From JAPOVO01 sp026708165 (GTDB lineage Bacteria; Chloroflexota; UBA11872; VXNJ01), in contig OZ242360.1 of NCBI GenBank assembly GCA_965208775.1, positions 806,001 to 870,000 on the forward strand: a DNA stretch of 64,000 nt, written 5' to 3'. Shown here piece after piece: positions 1 to 9,345 of this stretch (its first letter is position 1; each line of letters opens with the position of its first letter). The notes beneath the pieces are model-generated. The model was not told where the DNA came from. It searched no databases and saw only the letters and a program-made list of their open reading frames with translations. The position numbers and the translations under genes are program-made.

Positions 1-40
1 TGCGTTTTCTTGACCAATCCAAAACTGAGGAACAATTGAC

Positions 41-1288
41 ATGAGCAAATTAATCGCACTCAAGTGCAAGGAGTGCGGGCGCGAGTTCGAAGTCGGCGCG
101 CTCCACGTGTGCGAGTTCTGTTTCGGCCCGCTTGAAGCCGATTATGACTACGACTTCATCCGGTCCCGCGTCTCCCGCCAGAAGATCGAACGCGGACCCC
201 GCAGTCTCTGGCGCTACGTCGACCTCCTGCCCGTCGAGCGAGGTCTAGACCCCGACTTTCCTGTTGGATTCACGCCTCTGCAGCGAGCGACCCGGCTCGG
301 CGACGAGCTTGGACTCGACCGCCTGTATCTAAAGAACGACTCCGTAAACCCAACATTCTCGTTCAAGGACAGAGTCGTCGCCGTCGCCGTCTCCAAGGCC
401 CACGAACTCGGCTACGACACCTTCGCGTGCGCCTCCACCGGCAACCTGGCCAGCGCCGTCGCCGCCGCGGGCGCCCGTGCGGGAATGGACACCTTTGTAT
501 TCCTGCCATCCGATGTCGAGGCGGGCAAGATCGTAAACGCTGCAATATACGGGGCCAACATCGTCGCCATCGATGGTACCTATGACCAGCTCAACCGGCT
601 CTGCTCGGAAATCGCCGACGAGCGCGAGTGGGCATTCTGCAACATAAACGTACGCCCCTACTACTCCGAGGGATCAAAGACGCTCGCGTTCGAAACGGTA
701 GAGCAGCTTGGCTGGAGGACCCCCGATCACGTCGTCGTGCCGATAGCGTCCGGTTCTCTGTACACCAAGATAACCAAGGGGTTTCGCGAGTTGGTTGAAG
801 TCGGCCTCATCGACAGTCAAAGCGTTCGCATCTCCGGCGCTCAGGCCGACGGCTGCGGCCCCGTCGCCGAAGCCTACGAGCGCGAAAGCGACCTCGTGCG
901 GCCTGTGCAACAACCGGAAACGGTGGCCAAGTCGCTCGCCATCGGCAATCCCGCCGATGGACGCTATTCGCTCGCCATTGCGCGTGAGACTGACGGCACG
1001 ATTGCGTCGGTCTCCGACGAAGAGATTGTCGAGGGTATCAAGCTGCTGGCGTCGACCGAAGGTATCTTCACCGAGACCGCCGGCGGTGTTACGGTGGCTG
1101 TGCTCAAGAAGCTGGCTGAGGCTGGAAGGATTTCCGAAGACGAGCTCACTGTTGCCTACATCACCGGAAACGGTCTAAAAACCCAGGAGGCCCTGGACGG
1201 AAAGCTCTCCGTGTCAATGACGATAAAGCCCACCTACACGGCGTTTGAAAGGGCGTTTGAGAACCAGCGCGAGCTTGCGCTGGTCTAG
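41..1288 (+). CDS. thrC: threonine synthase
   Basis: PLP-dependent enzyme converting O-phosphohomoserine to threonine in the cytoplasm. The protein is 415 aa, the usual length for the short ThrC class. An N-terminal zinc ribbon is visible (C9, C12, C24, C27; CKEC and CEFC), followed by the fold-type II PLP domain. The Schiff-base lysine lies in the SFKDR motif (K109), and Gly-rich phosphate-binding stretches (CASTGN, about 130-135) follow. ATG start with a GAGGA ribosome site about 9 bases upstream. A MoaD/ThiS-like gene follows after 30 bases, probably in the same transcript. That pairing leaves open a sulfur-transfer variant of the reaction, but threonine synthase is the plain reading. Confidence 0.93.
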   Translation: MSKLIALKCKECGREFEVGALHVCEFCFGPLEADYDYDFIRSRVSRQKIERGPRSLWRYVDLLPVERGLDPDFPVGFTPLQRATRLGDELGLDRLYLKNDSVNPTFSFKDRVVAVAVSKAHELGYDTFACASTGNLASAVAAAGARAGMDTFVFLPSDVEAGKIVNAAIYGANIVAIDGTYDQLNRLCSEIADEREWAFCNINVRPYYSEGSKTLAFETVEQLGWRTPDHVVVPIASGSLYTKITKGFRELVEVGLIDSQSVRISGAQADGCGPVAEAYERESDLVRPVQQPETVAKSLAIGNPADGRYSLAIARETDGTIASVSDEEIVEGIKLLASTEGIFTETAGGVTVAVLKKLAEAGRISEDELTVAYITGNGLKTQEALDGKLSVSMTIKPTYTAFERAFENQRELALV

Positions 1289-1318
1289 TCCCGCGGCAAA
1301 ACAAGAGGTAACGGATCT

Positions 1319-1591
1319 ATGGCAAGCGTTCGAATCCCCGCTCAACTGCGAAACCTTACCGGCGGCGACCGGGTCCTTGACCTGCAAGGGTCTACCGTTT
1401 CCGAGCTGATCGCCAACCTGGAAAGCAAACATCCCGGATTCAAGGAACGCCTGCTCGACGCCGAGGGCGAGCCGTCCTCTTTCGTTGGTATATATGTCGA
1501 CGGCGAAGACGTTCGTTTCCTTTCGGGACTCGATACCGAAATAACGTCCGACAGCGAGGTCTCCATAGTCCCAGCCGCAAGCGGAGGATAG
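1319..1591 (+). CDS. MoaD/ThiS-family ubiquitin-like sulfur carrier
   Basis: A 90-aa beta-grasp protein ending in Gly-Gly (ASGG), the signature of MoaD/ThiS/CysO carriers. Their C-terminal glycine is adenylated and thiocarboxylated by an E1-like enzyme and then donates sulfur. The body (VRIPAQLRNLTGG near the start, hydrophobic strands near the end) fits the MoaD-like family, and AAGAGGTAAC upstream is a good ribosome site. No E1-like or molybdopterin gene lies nearby, so this need not be MoaD itself. Its neighbour is thrC, recalling carriers that serve PLP enzymes (the mycobacterial CysO-CysM pair). The function in amino-acid sulfur transfer is inferred. Confidence 0.85.
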   Translation: MASVRIPAQLRNLTGGDRVLDLQGSTVSELIANLESKHPGFKERLLDAEGEPSSFVGIYVDGEDVRFLSGLDTEITSDSEVSIVPAASGG

Positions 1592-1671
1592 GAGCGGCGC
1601 TGGATCCAGCGCACCATGCATGGTCGGATGCAAATTCCGACCCGACGCCTCATAGACGCCCCTAATCGATC

Positions 1672-2943
1672 ATGACCATATCCCCTGCGCCGGCCGTACC
1701 GGCGGTCGGTTATTGGGGCGCGCTTCGCGCAATGCCGCAGCAGGCGCTCGCATTCGTATTCGCGGCGGGCGTGGTCTCCGTGTCGGTCTTTGGCATGTAC
1801 CTCGTGCTCATGAATCTGTATCTGCTGCGACTCGGATACGGCCCCGACTTCATAGGACTGGTGCAGGGATCCGGGATATTCGCCATAGTGGCACTCTCGA
1901 TGCCGGCGAGCGCCGCCGGACGGCGATGGGGACTCCACGGTCTGATCGTAGGTGGAATATCAGCCGCGTCCCTCGCGCTGGTCGGGCTGTCCCTCGCCGA
2001 TCTCGTGCCCGAATCGATCCGCTCGGCATGGATACTTGTCTTCAATCTCGCGGGTACGTCGGCGCTGACGCTTCACTACGTCAACTCCAGTCCCTATCAG
2101 ATGGCCATTTCCACCGAAGCCGATCTCACTTACCAGTTTTCGCTACGGTGGGTATTCGTGTCTCTCGGAGCCTTTGCCGGCAGCGTTCTCGCCGGATTCC
2201 TGCCGGGCTTCTTCGCATTGCTTCCCGGAGTCGAGCCGGACTCCTCGGAGGCGTTTCGATTCGCGATGCTGACAGGATCCCTGCTGCTCCTTCTCGCCCC
2301 GTTGACGATGCTGGCCGCCGGCCGCTCGCAGGTTACGCAGGCAGGCTCTCCACGCGAGACGTCCGGTCATTTACCGCTCAGACTGCTGGCCGCGACAGCC
2401 TTAGTAATGCTGCTGGGTTCGGCCTGCATGGCCGCGGGCCGCACCTTCGCCAACGTGTACCTGGACAGCACCCTGGCGGTTCCAACGCCCCGAATCGGAC
2501 TTATCGTCGCGATCGGGCACGTCATGGGAGTCCCCTGCGCGCTCCTGATGCCCAGGCTCGTAAAGCATCTCGGCGCCAACAGCACGGCAGCGCTGGGATT
2601 CCTTGGCGCGGCACTGATGATGGTTCCGCTCGCTTTGGTCCCCCATTGGGCCGCCGCGGGAGCCGCCCTGGTGGTGTTAAACGCTCTCGGAGCGGTTGTC
2701 GAACCGGTCTTCTCGATGTTCACCCTGAGCCTCGTCCGCGATTCCTGGCGTCCGGCCATGGCCGGGGTCACGATAACCTCGGCTTCGGCCAGCTACGCCG
2801 TCATCGCGCTGGCGGGCGGCTACGTGATAGCCGGACCAGGGTTCGCTTTCTTCTTCCTGGCAGCTGGCGCCCTCTCCCTGCTGGGAGTCGCCATCTTTCG
2901 GCTGTTGTCGGTCCGGGGCAACCTCTTCAAGCGGCCGATCTGA
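1672..2943 (+). CDS. MFS transporter
   Basis: A 423-aa integral membrane protein with about twelve hydrophobic segments, the size and pattern of the major facilitator superfamily. The N-terminal half carries a loop after TM2 (YGPDFIGLVQGSG, about 52-64) resembling the MFS signature region, and a central soluble loop near residues 215-235 separates the two six-helix halves. The substrate cannot be told from sequence. ATG start about 80 bases after the sulfur-carrier gene; co-transcription is possible but not shown. The next gene is convergent. Confidence 0.85.
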   Translation: MTISPAPAVPAVGYWGALRAMPQQALAFVFAAGVVSVSVFGMYLVLMNLYLLRLGYGPDFIGLVQGSGIFAIVALSMPASAAGRRWGLHGLIVGGISAASLALVGLSLADLVPESIRSAWILVFNLAGTSALTLHYVNSSPYQMAISTEADLTYQFSLRWVFVSLGAFAGSVLAGFLPGFFALLPGVEPDSSEAFRFAMLTGSLLLLLAPLTMLAAGRSQVTQAGSPRETSGHLPLRLLAATALVMLLGSACMAAGRTFANVYLDSTLAVPTPRIGLIVAIGHVMGVPCALLMPRLVKHLGANSTAALGFLGAALMMVPLALVPHWAAAGAALVVLNALGAVVEPVFSMFTLSLVRDSWRPAMAGVTITSASASYAVIALAGGYVIAGPGFAFFFLAAGALSLLGVAIFRLLSVRGNLFKRPI

Positions 2944-3043
2944 AAACGAGATAGAGCCTCCGAGAAACCACGCTATATATCGGTCTTTTGATTCCAATTA
3001 CCCACTATCGTGGGGAAACGCTTCGAAAATGACGTTTCTTGGA

Positions 3044-4129
3044 TCAGCCCACGACTGGCGGCAGCTTGGTCTTGAGACCTTTTTCTTCTATATGCTCGGC
3101 TATGGTCAGGTAAGTCGCTTCCAGCAACGGGACGGTTCCGGCGGCTAGGTTCCGATCCCGGGCCTGCCACTCAGGCTCCCCGGGCACCATCACACCCGAC
3201 GATCCCACTGCCAGCTTCGACGACTTGATCTGCCGGATCATCTCCTCGACACGGTCCTTGAACTGCTCAATGGGCATGAAAATTGATGGATCGATAGCCA
3301 TGAAGAAATGCCCCAGATCGTCCATCGCCCCGCCGCTGCCATCCCGAAACTCGTGGTCCGTCCCAAATTTCGAGCCCACAAGTACGCCCGACAACACTTC
3401 CATCAGCAGCGCCAGGCCGTAGCCCTTGTGCTCGGCTATCGGCACGCCGAGGCCATGCGGATAGTCGGACGGGTCGGTGGTCGGCCTTCCATCCGAGTCC
3501 ATGTACCAACCCAGCGGAATGCCCTTGCCCTGCGCCAGGCTCAACGACACCTTGCCCATCGCCACCGTGCTCATGGCGATGTCCAGCATGATCGGGTGAC
3601 TCTTCGCCGCTGGTATAGCCACGCCGAGGGGGTTGTTCCCGAACGTCGGCGTCGCCCCACCCCACGGAGCCAGGACCAGCCCTCCGTTCGTAGTGCAGAT
3701 GCCGATCAGGTCGGCGTCCGAAGCCATGCTCGCGTAGTAGGCCGCCGCGCCGAAGTGGTTGCTGTTGTTGACGCCTGCCACAGACATCCCGCTTTCACGG
3801 GCCTTCTCGATGCACACTCTCATCGCCAGCACGCTCGACCACTGTCCCGGCCCCCGGTCCGCGTCGAAAAGCGCGTGCGTGGGACTCTCGTTTACGAGCG
3901 TGAATTCAGGATCATTGTTCAGCACTCCCTCGGCGACATGCTCGGCGTACCCGGCGATAGCTCCGATGTTGTGCGTGGGTTGACCTCGGATAGTGGCTTC
4001 GAGCTGGACTTCCGTCACCAGCTCCGTCGGTTCGGCGGCAAGTCCGGCGGCAGCCAGCGCCTCGATGCCGAACTCGCGCAAAACGCCGATGGGCACCTCT
4101 ATCCGCTTATCGGGTGAGTTCATGGTCAT
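3044..4129 (-). CDS. Ldh-family malate/(S)-lactate-type dehydrogenase
   Basis: A 361-aa NAD(P)-dependent oxidoreductase of the Ldh_2 (malate/L-sulfolactate/ureidoglycolate dehydrogenase) family, distinct from classic Rossmann LDH/MDH. Family features seen: NNSNHFGAAAYY with the catalytic His (about 123-134), TTNGGLVLAPWGG, the FGNNPLGVAIP block, and AEHKGYGLALLMEVLSG in the C-terminal half. These enzymes oxidise 2-hydroxy acids. It sits 21 bases upstream of a Gfo/Idh/MocA oxidoreductase gene reading the same way, suggesting a two-gene catabolic unit with the Gfo/Idh gene first. Substrate unknown. Confidence 0.88.
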   Translation of the reverse strand: MTMNSPDKRIEVPIGVLREFGIEALAAAGLAAEPTELVTEVQLEATIRGQPTHNIGAIAGYAEHVAEGVLNNDPEFTLVNESPTHALFDADRGPGQWSSVLAMRVCIEKARESGMSVAGVNNSNHFGAAAYYASMASDADLIGICTTNGGLVLAPWGGATPTFGNNPLGVAIPAAKSHPIMLDIAMSTVAMGKVSLSLAQGKGIPLGWYMDSDGRPTTDPSDYPHGLGVPIAEHKGYGLALLMEVLSGVLVGSKFGTDHEFRDGSGGAMDDLGHFFMAIDPSIFMPIEQFKDRVEEMIRQIKSSKLAVGSSGVMVPGEPEWQARDRNLAAGTVPLLEATYLTIAEHIEEKGLKTKLPPVVG

Positions 4130-4150
4130 TCCATCCGCCTCCGTGGACGC

Positions 4151-5128
4151 CTAATCTATCTCCGAGACTTTGACCGTCCTGCCGGAATTCGCCGATTCGT
4201 ATATTGCGAGCAGCACTCTTTGTGCGCGCACGCCGTCGCGGCCGGTCACGCCAGGCTCCCTGTCTTCCCGAATCGAGTTTACGAACTCCTCGAATTCCGC
4301 TTGCAAATGCTCGTCGACCTCACGCTTTTGCGTCCACGTCATCAGCCGCTTGCTGAATGTAATCTGATTCCAGGTATCTACGCGAATCGAGCCATCCACG
4401 CCGTAGACATCCAGGTCGCACTTCCTCGGCACCTCGTACGGATTGAAGTTTGTGAGCGAGGCCCCAATCGCTCCATTCTCGAACAGCAGCGAGGCCACCG
4501 CGTTGTCCTCTGCATCGCCTTCGTGAGCGAACATCCCGGTGCGGCCATGGACTTCCACGATATCCGAGCCGACCAGCCACATCAGTCGGTCGAGTCCGTG
4601 AATGTTGTTGTACGTGAAAATGCCGCCTCCGCCCGTCTCTTTGTTCCATACCCATTGGGGAAAGTCCTCGGCCCCGAATGACATATTGTCAATCGCCATC
4701 GCCACCCGGCCGATCTCGCCCGCGTCAATCAGCCTGCGGGCCGTCAGCAGCTCGCTGTGGAACCTGTGACTGAAACCGATCATCAGCTTTACGTTGCTGG
4801 CTTTGCACGACCGGTCTATCGACTCGCACTCCGCAATGGTCGGAGCCATCGGCTTTTCCAGCAGCGTGTGGATGCCTCGCTCGGCCGCCGCCACCGTCGA
4901 CGGCTCGTGCAGGAAATGTGGCAGTGCATTCCCGACCGCCTCCACCTCTCCCGACTCGACAAGCTCTTCCCAAGAAGCGAACGGCGTCGCGCCATACCGC
5001 TCCGCCAGCTTCTCCGCTCGCTCCAGGTCCTGATCGGCAATCGCCGCGAGCTCGACTCCTTCGATCTTGTCGAACTCTCTGGCGTGAAACTCGCCCGCCA
5101 GCCCCGCTCCCAGAACGCCTACGCGCAT
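4151..5128 (-). CDS. Gfo/Idh/MocA-family oxidoreductase
   Basis: NAD(P)-dependent sugar or inositol-type dehydrogenase, 325 aa. The Rossmann motif GVLGAGLAG is at residues 4-12, and the family EKP motif follows (LLEKPMAPT, about 91-99). The C-terminal beta-sheet domain contains FTYNNIHGLDRLMWLVG with the substrate-side His. The open frame extends far upstream, but family alignment puts the start at the ATG of MRVGVLGAG (position 5128); the extension has no Rossmann character and runs into the oppositely oriented M20 gene. First of a likely two-gene operon with the downstream Ldh-family gene. Confidence 0.88.
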   Translation of the reverse strand: MRVGVLGAGLAGEFHAREFDKIEGVELAAIADQDLERAEKLAERYGATPFASWEELVESGEVEAVGNALPHFLHEPSTVAAAERGIHTLLEKPMAPTIAECESIDRSCKASNVKLMIGFSHRFHSELLTARRLIDAGEIGRVAMAIDNMSFGAEDFPQWVWNKETGGGGIFTYNNIHGLDRLMWLVGSDIVEVHGRTGMFAHEGDAEDNAVASLLFENGAIGASLTNFNPYEVPRKCDLDVYGVDGSIRVDTWNQITFSKRLMTWTQKREVDEHLQAEFEEFVNSIREDREPGVTGRDGVRAQRVLLAIYESANSGRTVKVSEID

Positions 5129-5260
5129 GTCACGTCTCCTACGAAAACCACCAGACTGCGAGAGAATAGGACAAACTTGGCCGGACGGCGCTCCTAGCAC
5201 GAACCCCCGACCGGACTTATTATCTGTTGAAATCTCACTCTCAGGAACCGGGGAGGCGCA

Positions 5261-6433
5261 ATGGGAGCCGCCAACACAGCAGACCGCGTCACGCAACTCC
5301 TGAGTCAGCTTGTCTCGATTGACAGCGTAAATCTGGACATGCCCGGCGCCACCAACGGCGAGAAACGCCACAGCGACTTCATCGCCGGCCTGGGACGCGA
5401 AATGGGCCTCGAAGTCTCTCAAACGGAAGTCCTTTCCGGACGCCCAAACGTCCTGCTTGAGCTTAAGCAGCCGGATGCCAGGCGTAAGTTCCTGTTCGAC
5501 ATCCACCTGGATACTGTCCCTCTCGGAGGCGAAAGGGCGGGACTCGATCCGATTGTCGAAGACGGCCGCCTGTACGGGCGCGGAGCATGTGACACCAAAG
5601 GCTCGATGGCCGCGGCCCTTCTGGCGCTTGAGCGGTTGGTCGCAGATCCCCCTGCGGACGGCTGCGATGTGGCCCTCCTCGGGACCGTCGACGAGGAATA
5701 CCTCAAGCGCGGTGTGGACTTCGCCCTCCACTCAGGACTCACGGCGGACGCTGCCCTCGTGGGCGAGCCTACCAACCTCCGACCCGTAACCGCCCACAAG
5801 GGCGTGGTCCGGTGGGAGATCGTCACGCGAGGCAGGACGGCCCACACGTCCCGACCCGACCGTGGCGTAAACGCCATCTACGCCATGACACACGTCATCG
5901 ACGTGCTGCGTGAAAGATTCGAGGTCGGCGGGATGGTCGGTCCGCACCCGCTGTGCGGCGAATCGACCCTGACCGTCTCCACGATACGCGGCGGAGTGCA
6001 AGTCAACATCGTGCCGGACGAGTGCCGCATCGAAATCGACCGCCGTACGCTTCCCGGCGAGAACGGCACCGAGTTTTTCGAAGCGGTGAAGTCCGAGCTG
6101 CGTGACCTCGTAGCGCGAGAACCCTGGATCGAAGTCGAATGCCTCGACCCGTTTCTCTATGAGGACGGCGTCGACACCGCCCCCGACGCTCCGCTAGTCC
6201 GCCACGTGCAGGGGGCCTGTGAAAAGCTGGGGTTGCCGAACGCGCTCTCCGGCGTGCCTTACGGGACCGATGGCGCGTCGCTCGCTCCCGCCGGAATCGA
6301 AACTGTCATCCTTGGACCTGGGTCGATTGAGCAGGCGCACTCACCTGTCGAGTGGGTCGAGCTGGAGCAGGTCGAGAAATGCGCCACGCTCTACGAAGAC
6401 ATCGTTCGAAGGTTCGCCGCATCGGGAGACTAG
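5261..6433 (+). CDS. M20 family metallo-amidohydrolase (ArgE/DapE-like)
   Basis: A 390-aa zinc-dependent deacylase or peptidase. Metal ligands are visible in order: H82 and D84 in FDIHLDTVP, D111 in GRGACDTKGS, the catalytic and ligand glutamates in GTVDEEYL (about 141-148), the GEPTN block, and the late His in IEQAHSPVEW. The dimerisation (lid) domain lies between about 180 and 290. ATG start with GGGGAGG 5-6 bases upstream. Candidate substrates are N-acyl amino acids or small peptides; sequence alone does not choose. An SDR gene follows after 42 bases. Confidence 0.9.
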   Translation: MGAANTADRVTQLLSQLVSIDSVNLDMPGATNGEKRHSDFIAGLGREMGLEVSQTEVLSGRPNVLLELKQPDARRKFLFDIHLDTVPLGGERAGLDPIVEDGRLYGRGACDTKGSMAAALLALERLVADPPADGCDVALLGTVDEEYLKRGVDFALHSGLTADAALVGEPTNLRPVTAHKGVVRWEIVTRGRTAHTSRPDRGVNAIYAMTHVIDVLRERFEVGGMVGPHPLCGESTLTVSTIRGGVQVNIVPDECRIEIDRRTLPGENGTEFFEAVKSELRDLVAREPWIEVECLDPFLYEDGVDTAPDAPLVRHVQGACEKLGLPNALSGVPYGTDGASLAPAGIETVILGPGSIEQAHSPVEWVELEQVEKCATLYEDIVRRFAASGD

Positions 6434-6475
6434 GCCCGAGAGCCTTACAGGTCTGGACAGGAAAGGCTCACGCTG

Positions 6476-7237
6476 ATGGCTGGAATGCTGGCAGGCAAGA
6501 CCGCCTTAATCACCGGCGCCAGCGCGGGGATCGGGAGAGCGGCGGCGCTCGTATTCGCCCGTGAGGGAGCCCGGCTAGTCCTGACCGCTCGACGCCAAGA
6601 GGAAGGCGAGGAAACCGCCCACATGGTTCGGCGGTCCGGCCGCTCGGCGATTTTCATCGCCGCCGACGTTTCAAAGCGCGAACAGGTCGAGCGCGTTTTC
6701 GAAGAATCCCTCCGCACGTTCGGCCAGGTCGACTGCGCGTTCAACAACGCTGGCGTCGAAGGAGTTCCTAACACTCTTACCGCGGACTACTCCGAGGGCG
6801 ATTGGGACCGCCTTGTCACCGTCAACCTCAAGAGCGTCTGGCTGTGCATGAAATACGAGATCCGGCAAATGGCGGGACGCGGAGGCTCGATAGTCAACAA
6901 CGCCTCGATTCTCGGACTGGTTGGCGGCAAATCCACCGCGCCCTACACCGCAAGCAAACATGGCGTGGTCGGCCTCACCAAGGCCGTCGCGCTCGAATAC
7001 GCTCGTGACGGCATTCGCGTGAACGCCGTCTGCCCCGGCTACGTGCATACGCCCATGGTCGACCGGCTCACGGCCGTCAATCCCGACCACATAACCAACG
7101 CAATCAAAAGCGAGCCGGTAGGCCGGCTGGGCACCCCGGAAGAGATCGCCGAAGCGGCCGCATGGCTCTGCTCGGACGCCGCCTCGTTCGTGACCGGACA
7201 CGCCATGGCGGTCGACGGAGGCTTTCTGGCGGGCTGA
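6476..7237 (+). CDS. SDR family oxidoreductase
   Basis: Classical short-chain dehydrogenase, 253 aa. The cofactor motif TGASAGIG is at residues 13-20, the NNAG motif near 88, and the catalytic Ser-Tyr-Lys in NNASILG and YTASK around 143-161. The C-terminus AMAVDGGFLAG is typical of 3-oxoacyl-ACP-reductase-like SDRs. The basic residues after the glycine motif (TARRQEEG) suggest NADP preference. ATG at 6476; a second in-frame Met at residue 4 is also possible. Substrate unassigned. Confidence 0.9.
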   Translation: MAGMLAGKTALITGASAGIGRAAALVFAREGARLVLTARRQEEGEETAHMVRRSGRSAIFIAADVSKREQVERVFEESLRTFGQVDCAFNNAGVEGVPNTLTADYSEGDWDRLVTVNLKSVWLCMKYEIRQMAGRGGSIVNNASILGLVGGKSTAPYTASKHGVVGLTKAVALEYARDGIRVNAVCPGYVHTPMVDRLTAVNPDHITNAIKSEPVGRLGTPEEIAEAAAWLCSDAASFVTGHAMAVDGGFLAG

Positions 7238-7285
7238 TTCGAGGATAGTCGGTCGCATGGCGCTGTCTCCCAACCATTCCTCATC

Positions 7286-8416
7286 TTGATTCCACGGCTC
7301 GCGATTCCGGCGCTTAGGTCTTCAGCTTGGAGTTTGCTAACGCTCGGGCTGCTTTGCCTCGCCATCCTCCTGGCAACATCCTGCGACACCCGCTGCCCAA
7401 GCGATGTCACGAACCGCTGGCTAAGCGGCGATTTCTGGCGCGATTCAGGCATCGAAAACATACAGGCCCAGCTTGATTGCGGTGTAGATCTCCATGCAAC
7501 GGCCACCGGCGGCAACACCCCCCTGCATCTTGCAACGCGTCACAGCCAAAACCCGTCAGTCTTACAGTTCCTGCTGGACGCCGGCGCGAATGTCGAGACA
7601 AGAGACAACTTCGGCAATACCCCTCTGCTCTTGGCCGTAGTTACGCAAGCTAGCCTGCCCGTCCTCAAGACCCTGCTCGATAGCGGCGCAAACATCGAGG
7701 CCAGGGACAACTTCGGCAACACACCCCTGCTTCTAGCTATAGCCACGAACGCAAGTCCGGCCGTTTTCCGGGCCTTGCTCGACAACGGCGCGGATATCGG
7801 CGCGCGCGACGCCGACGGCAGGACACCGCTGCATCTCGCCGCCAGGTTCGCCAACGACCTCGCCGTCATGGAAGCCCTGCTCGACCGTGGCGCGGAAATC
7901 GAAGCCAGGAGTGTGCTCGGCTCCACTCCATTGCACTCGGCGGCGGCGCATAGCCGGGAGCCGGCCGCTGTCAGGCTATTGCTCGACCACGGAGCGGACG
8001 TCGACGCAAGGGCTGACTTTGGCGAAACCCCCCTCCATGGCGCCGCGCAGTGGAACCAAGATCCTGCGATCATCCAAACCCTGTTGGACACCGGCGCGGA
8101 CATCGATGCCAAGGACGGCGACGGCGCCACGCCTCTGCACTGGGCGGTGCGCTCCAAAGCAGACCCGGCGGTCGTCCAGGCGCTACTTGACCGCGGCGCC
8201 GACACCGAGGCGCGGGATATCGACGGCAGGACTCCGCTTCACGTAGCCGCCAGATTCGCCGACGACCACCGAATCCTGGAGACCCTGCTCGACCACGGTG
8301 CAAACATCGACGCAAAAGACAACGCAGGTGACACTCCGCTCGATCTGGCAAAACGCCACTACAACCCCGTGGCCATCGAAATCCTGGAGAACCGCGGCGC
8401 AACCGAAACCGGCTGA
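7286..8416 (+). CDS. ankyrin-repeat lipoprotein
   Basis: A 376-aa protein with a hydrophobic N-terminus ending in a lipobox (LATSC, Cys33), so probably an exported lipoprotein anchored by that Cys. The mature part is a run of about nine ankyrin repeats from residue 70 onward, each with a TPLH/TPLL-type core (GGNTPLHLATRH, FGNTPLLLAVV, DGRTPLHLAAR, DGATPLHWAVR and others) and GANIDA/GADTEA turns. Neighbouring repeats are very similar, as from recent tandem duplication. The start is the TTG at 7286; no clear ATG precedes it. Ankyrin domains mediate protein-protein contact; the partner is unknown. Confidence 0.85.
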   Translation: MIPRLAIPALRSSAWSLLTLGLLCLAILLATSCDTRCPSDVTNRWLSGDFWRDSGIENIQAQLDCGVDLHATATGGNTPLHLATRHSQNPSVLQFLLDAGANVETRDNFGNTPLLLAVVTQASLPVLKTLLDSGANIEARDNFGNTPLLLAIATNASPAVFRALLDNGADIGARDADGRTPLHLAARFANDLAVMEALLDRGAEIEARSVLGSTPLHSAAAHSREPAAVRLLLDHGADVDARADFGETPLHGAAQWNQDPAIIQTLLDTGADIDAKDGDGATPLHWAVRSKADPAVVQALLDRGADTEARDIDGRTPLHVAARFADDHRILETLLDHGANIDAKDNAGDTPLDLAKRHYNPVAIEILENRGATETG

Positions 8417-8549
8417 GTCCCCCGGGAGTTCACAGACCGGACGAATTGCAATCGACAGGGCCAGCTGCGATCTAGCTCCCATCAAGCGTGTCGACAGCCT
8501 TCGGAAGTCCGGCGCCGCCAGTTAGACCTTCCCAGCCTCCCGCCTCGCT

Positions 8550-9206
8550 ATGATTCCCGCCATGCGATTTTTCTCCTCCCGTCGGGAGCGCCGTCTCTGG
8601 CTGTGGACGTTGGCCGTCGTGGTGGCGATCTACTCCACCTTGGGCCTGACCGGGATGCTGGCCGGGCTGCTGCGCGAGCATGGTCTGGGAGCGCCCCTGT
8701 TCTTGCTTTTCATGTTCCTCGTCGCGGCCACAGTCGTCACCCACGGAATAAGGGCGCGCGCGGGCCGGGTGGAGATCGCCGTCGGCTTGGGTGTCGCCAC
8801 CGCCTACCTGCTGGTGCTGTTCCGAATGTCGATTCTGGAGGAGCGCTCCCACCTCATCGAGTACGGCGTTCTGGGAGTCTTGATCTACGCAGCGCTCGTC
8901 GAGCGTGCGAGCCGGGGGCGCCACGTCCCGTTGCCTCCTCTGCTCGCCGTTATTGCGACTACGGCGCTCGGCGCCCTCGACGAGGGTATCCAGTGGTTTC
9001 TGCCCACTCGCGTCTTCGACCCGCAAGACATCCTGTTCAATTTCCTTGCCGGCGCAATGGCGGTTGGCTCGAGCATCGCGCTGGCATGGGCGCGGCGCAA
9101 GACCATGTCCCGCCGGGCGCACGAAAACGTCCTTCCAACTGGAGAGCCCGAAAGACCTCAACCTGCCCACCGTGGTTCGGACGCAGGCAGTCCCCACCCA
9201 CAGTAG
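8550..9206 (+). CDS. VanZ-like family membrane protein
   Basis: A 218-aa membrane protein with about five hydrophobic helices. It has VanZ-like motifs: RMSILEERSHLIEYGVLGVLIYAAL (about 92-116) and LDEGIQWFLPTRVFDPQDILFNFLAG (about 146-171), where a Glu-x-x-Gln and a D-x-x-x-N pattern are typical. VanZ proteins are associated with teicoplanin resistance and envelope phenotypes but have no firm biochemical role. The start may be ATG 8550 or, 12 bases later, MRFFSSRRERR, which gives a cleaner positive N-terminus. The C-terminal 30 residues are polar and poorly conserved in type. Confidence 0.78.
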   Translation: MIPAMRFFSSRRERRLWLWTLAVVVAIYSTLGLTGMLAGLLREHGLGAPLFLLFMFLVAATVVTHGIRARAGRVEIAVGLGVATAYLLVLFRMSILEERSHLIEYGVLGVLIYAALVERASRGRHVPLPPLLAVIATTALGALDEGIQWFLPTRVFDPQDILFNFLAGAMAVGSSIALAWARRKTMSRRAHENVLPTGEPERPQPAHRGSDAGSPHPQ

Positions 9207-9345
9207 CCACCGCCCGGGACAATCCAGGTACCAAACACCGCAGTCGGTTGGAGACGTATTCTCCCATTGCGTCCAATACACGATACGGAAGTGATCGGAG
9301 TTGGCTTTATCGTAATCTCGCGTCACGAGTGTCAGGAGGTGACCA

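Noticed and set aside
1713..2954. 413-aa open frame overlapping the MFS gene on the same strand
   Set aside because: Arg/Gly-rich composition, no domain, and fully inside the well-supported MFS gene in another frame; a GC-rich shadow.
5129..5731. N-terminal extension of the Gfo/Idh gene
   Set aside because: The added residues precede the Rossmann motif without similarity and overlap the divergent M20 gene, so the start was set at 5128.
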